In this document: positions 59,040-64,000 of the stretch, piece after piece
How the letters are laid out: every line of letters starts with the position of its first letter
Position numbering within the stretch: the stretch's first letter is position 1
Assembly: GCA_029204045.2 (NCBI GenBank)
Contig: CM055063.1
Span: 35,738,562 to 35,802,561, forward strand
From: Tillandsia leiboldiana
Taxonomy: Eukaryota; Streptophyta; Magnoliopsida; Poales; Bromeliaceae
DNA: 64,000 nucleotides
Direction of reading: 5' to 3'
The notes under the pieces: model-generated
Databases searched by the model: none
What the model was told of the DNA's origin: nothing
The model's input: only the letters and a program-made list of their open reading frames with translations
Position numbers and translations under genes: made by a program

Positions 59040-62000
59040 TGTGGTGACCCGGATCTTTGCAGGGCTTCTACAGTGTGACCAGCAGCTTCTGGAAGCCTAC
59101 GTGGCATGTCGGCGGTGTTCGTGCGCCAATTTGGACACAAGTGATGGACTCGGGGCTTAAAATGGATCACGTGGGTAATCGGGGGATCCCGTCGGATGTT
59201 TAGAGGAGTTTACGCGCAGATTGGATGTCAAATTTAGGCTCAGCGCGAAATTCGGATTAAAAATACCTTTTTGGGAGCCTCCGGCAATTTATAGGATTGG
59301 AATTTGGCAAAATGGACGCCGGATTTGGAATCAGCGCGCGAAAACGGTCAAGATGGGCTATTTACTTGTATTTATCGGAGCTTGCTACAGTATATTACTG
59401 TTCATCGGCCGGAACAGTGATTCCGGCGACGGCCGGCCGCGGCGGGCGGCGGCGGTAGGCGGCGGAGTGCCTCGGGCAGGCGGCGCGCGGCCGCGGGCAG
59501 GCGCACAGGGGCGCGGGCAGGCGCGCGGTCCACGGCGCCGACGTGCACCAGTGCGGGGGGCACGTGGCGGCCGCTGAGTGGAGGGTTCAAGTGGCGCGGT
59601 CCACGAAATAATTTGGGTGCACAGTGGACCGACTGTAGGACACGTGGCAGATTTTGATTCGTTGGTGTTGTGGACCCGGTCCACGGAGCAGGAAGTCGGT
59701 ACCTCAGGGTGCGTGCGCGGCGTGGGCGCGACAGCGGCGACGCGCGCGCACGTGGGCGCGAATCCCGAGGCGTTGGCGCACGGGACAGCAGTGCGGGGTC
59801 GACACGTGGCGCTCTCGGAGTGGGCCTTTTCGGTGTTTCCTGTTTTGGGGACACATCGGGCATTTTGTGAATTGTTTGTTTTGGATTTCTTCATTGTTGC
59901 AAACCGCGGGCTCTTCATTGGGGATTTTCGACCCCTTCGAGCCCTCTGCTCGAAGGGGGTTGTGAAGAAGGGTTGTTCTTCATGAAGAGAGGATTTCGTC
60001 CGTCAAGTTTCGGATTTTTCGACGGCACGGATTTTGAGATTTTGATTTTTACCGGCGCGGCGCGACGTTTCTTCTTCGGTGTTCTTTTCCGTCGCTTTTC
60101 GGTGCACGAGCTCCCCCGGCCTACCCCGAGCTTCTTTTTCTGTGATTTTTGCGCCGTTGGCTTCACGACAGGTAGGGCTTCAACTATCGTGTTTTGAGCT
60201 TCCCCTATTTCCGAGATTTTCATGGAGTTTTTCGAGCTTCTCTTTGACCCACTTTCTATTGCGGAGTTTTTGGATAGCACCGTAGTATTTCAGCGATATC
60301 TCCGCAACCGGGCATCGTATTGAGACGTTCCAAAAGGCTTTTTGCATCTACACATCGCAAGGCGCATCCTCGAATTTTCCTGGATTTTTCTGGATCATCC
60401 CTGAAGGTGAAAAGGCATTATTTTCAGTGTTTGGTGCTACAGTTTTTTTGTACAGAATTCTTTGGGGTAGTTCCCTTGCAGAATTTATATCTCAGTGTAG
60501 GAAACTCGGATTTGAGCGTGCAGGTACTCGCTTCGACCGGCTCGACGCGACGAATGCAGCGGTTATTTTCTTGGATTTTTCTGAGTTCATCTCGCAGGTG
60601 AAAACAGTGCATTTTTGGGGCTGATTTTGGGACATCGAATAACTTGAGTTATTGTGTGTAATTTGGACACCCCTGTGTACAATTTTTGCAGTTATCGCGG
60701 CAGGTGATCTTTTATTGGGTGAGGGCACTTTCGAGATGTGGATTGCGCTTTTCCAGGTGGGTGGTTGTTATATCCCTCTTTTCTGATGTACCCACTAGGA
60801 ATATTAGAGAGACCCTCTCTATTGGACATACTGAATGGTCACCTAATGGACATGCATGCTTAACTAAAATAATTATGAGCCTATCCTGTGGAAAAGACTG
60901 TAGTGGAACTTGTTAGTGGTCGGAACTTACACATGCTTACATTGACATCATATTGGCATTTAACTGTGCATGGGGGAAGTATTTTTCATGTTGGGATATT
61001 ATGAAACGTCTTGTGGGAGGGTTCCACTTGAGGATCTTCTGGACAGGCAGGGGTGGATGGTTTATGTGAGGGTGATTAGCAGATTATAGACAGGTGTGGT
61101 CGGACTATGATTTTAGCATGATGATTATACCCAGATGAAGCTATTAATTGATACACTGGTCGAACCACTATTTGTCACTTTTTCTCCTATCTCTCATGAG
61201 GACATAGGCTGGCTTATTTGGACATTTTGTAGGGCCATTTCTTATCGCTACACTTTATGTTGGGATTTGATTTAGAAGAAACACTATTTGCTTCTTCTCC
61301 CCCTATTCTTTAGTCAGGTGACTATTTGTTGCTCGGGTTTGAGCAGAGGATTGGCATAGTGTAGCCGGGGCCTGAATTTTAGCTTCTGGGGTATTATGGC
61401 TACCGCGGATAGTAGGCGGTGGACCAGATGTCATATGTGGGACATGTTTGTGGTCATGGGTGTTGTTGTGAACCCCTACTTTTGATTACCCACTAGGCAC
61501 TGGAGTAGCTTCTATGATTAGAAGGCTGATTAATAAATTGTGGGCTTGGGCATGAGGTATAGACAGGCACAGATTATCTCCTATTTACTGTCCTTATGCA
61601 TTTATCGGCATGCTTCAGCAAGGTAAGATCCTATCGATATCTGCTTTATTTTATATATACCATCTTGGGACATTTGCATGCTTGTATAGTCACCTAGATA
61701 GGCCACCTTTTTTCTGCTACACTATCATGCTGGAATTGACTTAGGAGAAACCCTGTTTATTATTCTTTTCTCCGTTCATTTGAGGCTTTGGGGTATTGCT
61801 CGGGTTGAGCAGGGATGTAGGATAGTGTAGCCGGGTTTGTTGAGTGGGTATGTCATACCAGATTGGGGTTTTGGGTTATTGCGGCAATCGCGGACATTGG
61901 GCGGTTGACTGGATGTTTACTTATGCATCAGATTGGGGATAGGATTCCTTTAGTGGACGGAGTTTCCACTTATTGAGCTGCATTAGATTGGGGGAGCGAG

Positions 62001-62998
62001 TTATCTTTAGTGGGGGGGTTTTTCCCACTTCGATCATTGTCATGATCCAGTCCTGCTACAGTGATACTCGATACAGAGATACTTGTGATACTGATGGCTG
62101 AGTAACTTTACTCGTGTGGGTCGCTCCCCTCGAGTGCCACTCCGAAGTGTGCGACTGGACGGATCGATGCCGGTCTGTTACTTACTTTTGTGTGCGATCG
62201 GACGGTTCGATGCCGATCTGTTACTTACTTTGGGATGCGACCGTACCGGTCCGAAGTCGGTCTGTATCCCGCGATTGAGATCTGGAGTTCGACAGCAGAG
62301 CAGGCAGTACCAGTGATTACTGGTCTATCGATTGGGTTTATTCAGGCAGGCATTCATGTATTGACGCATACATTTAGCTATTCTTTTAGCTCGGCATTTT
62401 AGAGGCATACTTGTGGTAGCATTCTCATCTGTAGTTATCTTTATAGCTTACCACCTTTTCTCCTCTTTTGTCTCTGGTAGACCTAGTGGGCGTGTCAGAG
62501 TTTGAGGTTTTACCCACTAGGGGAGGCTACTGGTTTACTAGTAGTTCTCACCCCCATTCTTCTTTCCTCTTTTGCTTCTCCCTTGTTTTGCAGTGTCTTC
62601 TGCGGGTGCTACTGGGCTTTCAGTGGCGGGTCGAGGAGAGAGAACGGCTGAGTAGATAGATCTCGAGGCAGGATGAGCGTGTTAGCTGGACTGTTGGTGT
62701 ACCCATGTTTTCCTCAGACGGTTGTACTTTCACTTTTGGGACTGGCTTTTGCCAGCAGGTTGTATTTATTATTTGTGAGCTGGGAGAGACTGATGTATCA
62801 TTTATACAGATGTATTGTATTTTATTTCCAGCTTCAGTCTGAGATGGATTAGCTTTAGTTCAGCTCTATTTTTATTGCTCTTTTATTATATCTCTTATAT
62901 CTGAGCAGGTTGTTGACGCTTCGTGTACATGGGAAACACTGTGTGCACGGCGGATCTGTAGACGGTCCCGGGTTCTGGTTTACACCCGGGGCGTGACA
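59040..62998 (+). mobile_element. Solo long LTR (family C/E type, 3.96 kb)
   Basis: It begins TGTGGTGACCCGGATC and ends CACCCGGGGCGTGACA. The TSD CGTTG is at 59035-59039 and 62999-63003. It shares its 5' part with LTRs C and E and the stem-loop region near 62515-62549, which is degenerate. No clear TATA box was found. There is no internal region. Confidence 0.85.
62155..62265 (+). repeat. Tandem repeat of about 50 bp in the solo LTR
   Basis: CGATGCCGGTCTGTTACTTA and variants occur two to three times, for example at 62167 and 62209. Confidence 0.65.
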
Positions 62999-63003
62999 CG
63001 TTG

Positions 63004-63110
63004 CCTGGCATGATACGGCACAGGCACGCTTGCGTGCCGACACATGGCATGCTTGCGTGTCAACGGGCACGCACAACCTCCTAGTGGCACATTTTGGCAC
63101 GGTCTTAATT
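63004..63110. other. Short GC-rich host block with GGCACG/CGTGCC repeats
   Basis: Together with 59010-59034 this is the pre-insertion locus of the solo LTR. It is rich in GGCACG and CGTGCC words that can pair with one another. I do not recognise it. Confidence 0.5.
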
Positions 63111-63249
63111 TAAATTTTTCTGTCCAATAAGGCTTTAGAATGTTATTTTAAAAATTTTATAGTAATATTTATAAATTTTGGCTATGTATTGACTTGTCTT
63201 GATCTAATGTCAATAATAGCTTACTAACTTACTAGTTAATTGTTTCATA

Positions 63250-63414
63250 TAGTAATAATTTTCTTTATTGGTGAAGTTAAATACAACTACAGCTCATAGA
63301 GAAAATTATTTTTTCTTTAAATTTTTATAAATATTTGCAAGATCCATTCGTATTGATTCGATGAAGAATAATAGGATGACTAGACTAAACTAGAATGAGA
63401 TCCCAAATGCACTG
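63250..63414. repeat. 170-bp repeat, copy 2
   Basis: A direct repeat of 58142-58312, here surrounded by plain AT-rich DNA. Confidence 0.85.
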
Positions 63415-64000
63415 ATAGTTTTTTTCATTTTCAAATTTTTATAAAATATTTATAAAAAATTAAAAATATTTTATTTTTTTATAAAATTTTAAAAAATTAT
63501 AAAATTTTTCCATGAAAATTTAATAATAAACCATACTATGAATAAATTAAGCAATAATAAAAATTGATTAACTTTTATTTTTTTTATTTATCTTTTATTT
63601 TTTAGAATATTAAAAATTATAAAATATAAATATGAGAAAATTAATATTTTCAAAAATTTTATAAAAAATTTGTAAGTTCATCCAAGAAAATTAATTTTTC
63701 TTAAATTTAAATAAGAAAACTTGTGCAATTTATTTATAAAAATTTAACACTAAACCATATGACATATACATGAAACAAATTTAAATATCAATTTTTTCTA
63801 TTTAGTTTTCGATTTTATAGAATTCTTATATTTCTAAATCTAATAATAAATTTTTCAAAGTTAAGAATATTTTAAATCTCGTATAAAATAATAAATCTGT
63901 ACAAAAAAAAATTAAAAAGGACCCTATAATGATTAAATCAAATGGATATATTCTCAGATTTTTGTAAATTGTTAATAAAAATTTGTATAATTTCATATTT
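63415..64000. other. AT-rich intergenic DNA, no gene seen
   Basis: Very AT-rich sequence without open frames or recognisable elements. Confidence 0.6.

Overview
This is nuclear DNA of a flowering plant, and no host protein-coding gene is visible in it. The evidence is plant-type LTR retrotransposons whose primer sites match initiator tRNA-Met, Arabidopsis-type CCCTAAA repeats, TIR transposon remnants, a plastid-derived tRNA-Thr, and long TA microsatellites. A monocot is my low-confidence guess for the source. Almost every open reading frame in the window is chance, simple repeat, or transposon coding sequence.

Layout. (1) 1-1854: AT-rich flank with a non-autonomous PIF/Harbinger-like element (456-1531, TTA duplication). 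(2) 1860-43830: a TRIM-type mini-retrotransposon with three 177-bp LTRs, split by a 41-kb nest. The nest is reconstructed from matching 5-bp target-site duplications (TSDs). A minus-strand Ty3/gypsy element G (2630-43621, TSD CATTT) sits in the TRIM. G contains a solo LTR A (3531-7263), a solo LTR B on the minus strand (7430-10665, TSD ATCTC), and an interrupted LTR A2 starting at 11593. A2 holds a plus-strand solo LTR B (14211-16958, TSD TTTAC) and is itself cut by element E (17292 onward). E's 5' LTR is split by complete element C (18032-38883, minus strand, TSD GACCG). C's 5' LTR is split by complete element D (25512-34746, plus strand, TSD GAAAC). A deletion junction near 43551 removed the ends of E, A2 and G. 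(3) 43976-53758: a 622-bp MULE-like TIR element (9-bp TSD) carrying a telomere-like array. It is interrupted by a 9.16-kb Sirevirus-like Ty1/copia element (44465-53620, TSD TAGTT) with near-identical LTRs, internally deleted pol and an intact 483-codon env-like/accessory ORF. (4) 55430-59000: a cluster of about seven MITE-like inverted-repeat elements, most of them set in TA/AG/TC microsatellites, plus a plastid DNA insertion with trnT-GGU. (5) 59040-62998: another solo long LTR (TSD CGTTG). (6) AT-rich flank to the end.

How the parts relate. A, A2, C, D, E and the 59-kb solo LTR form one superfamily of about 4-kb LTRs with short (2.5-3.3 kb), coding-poor internal regions. They share the 3' end, a stem-loop and, in four of them, a GC palindrome about 42 bp upstream of a TATA box. 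This looks like a non-autonomous, LARD-like derivative lineage of a chromovirus. All coding regions of the nest are broken. The copia element is the only young-looking insertion.
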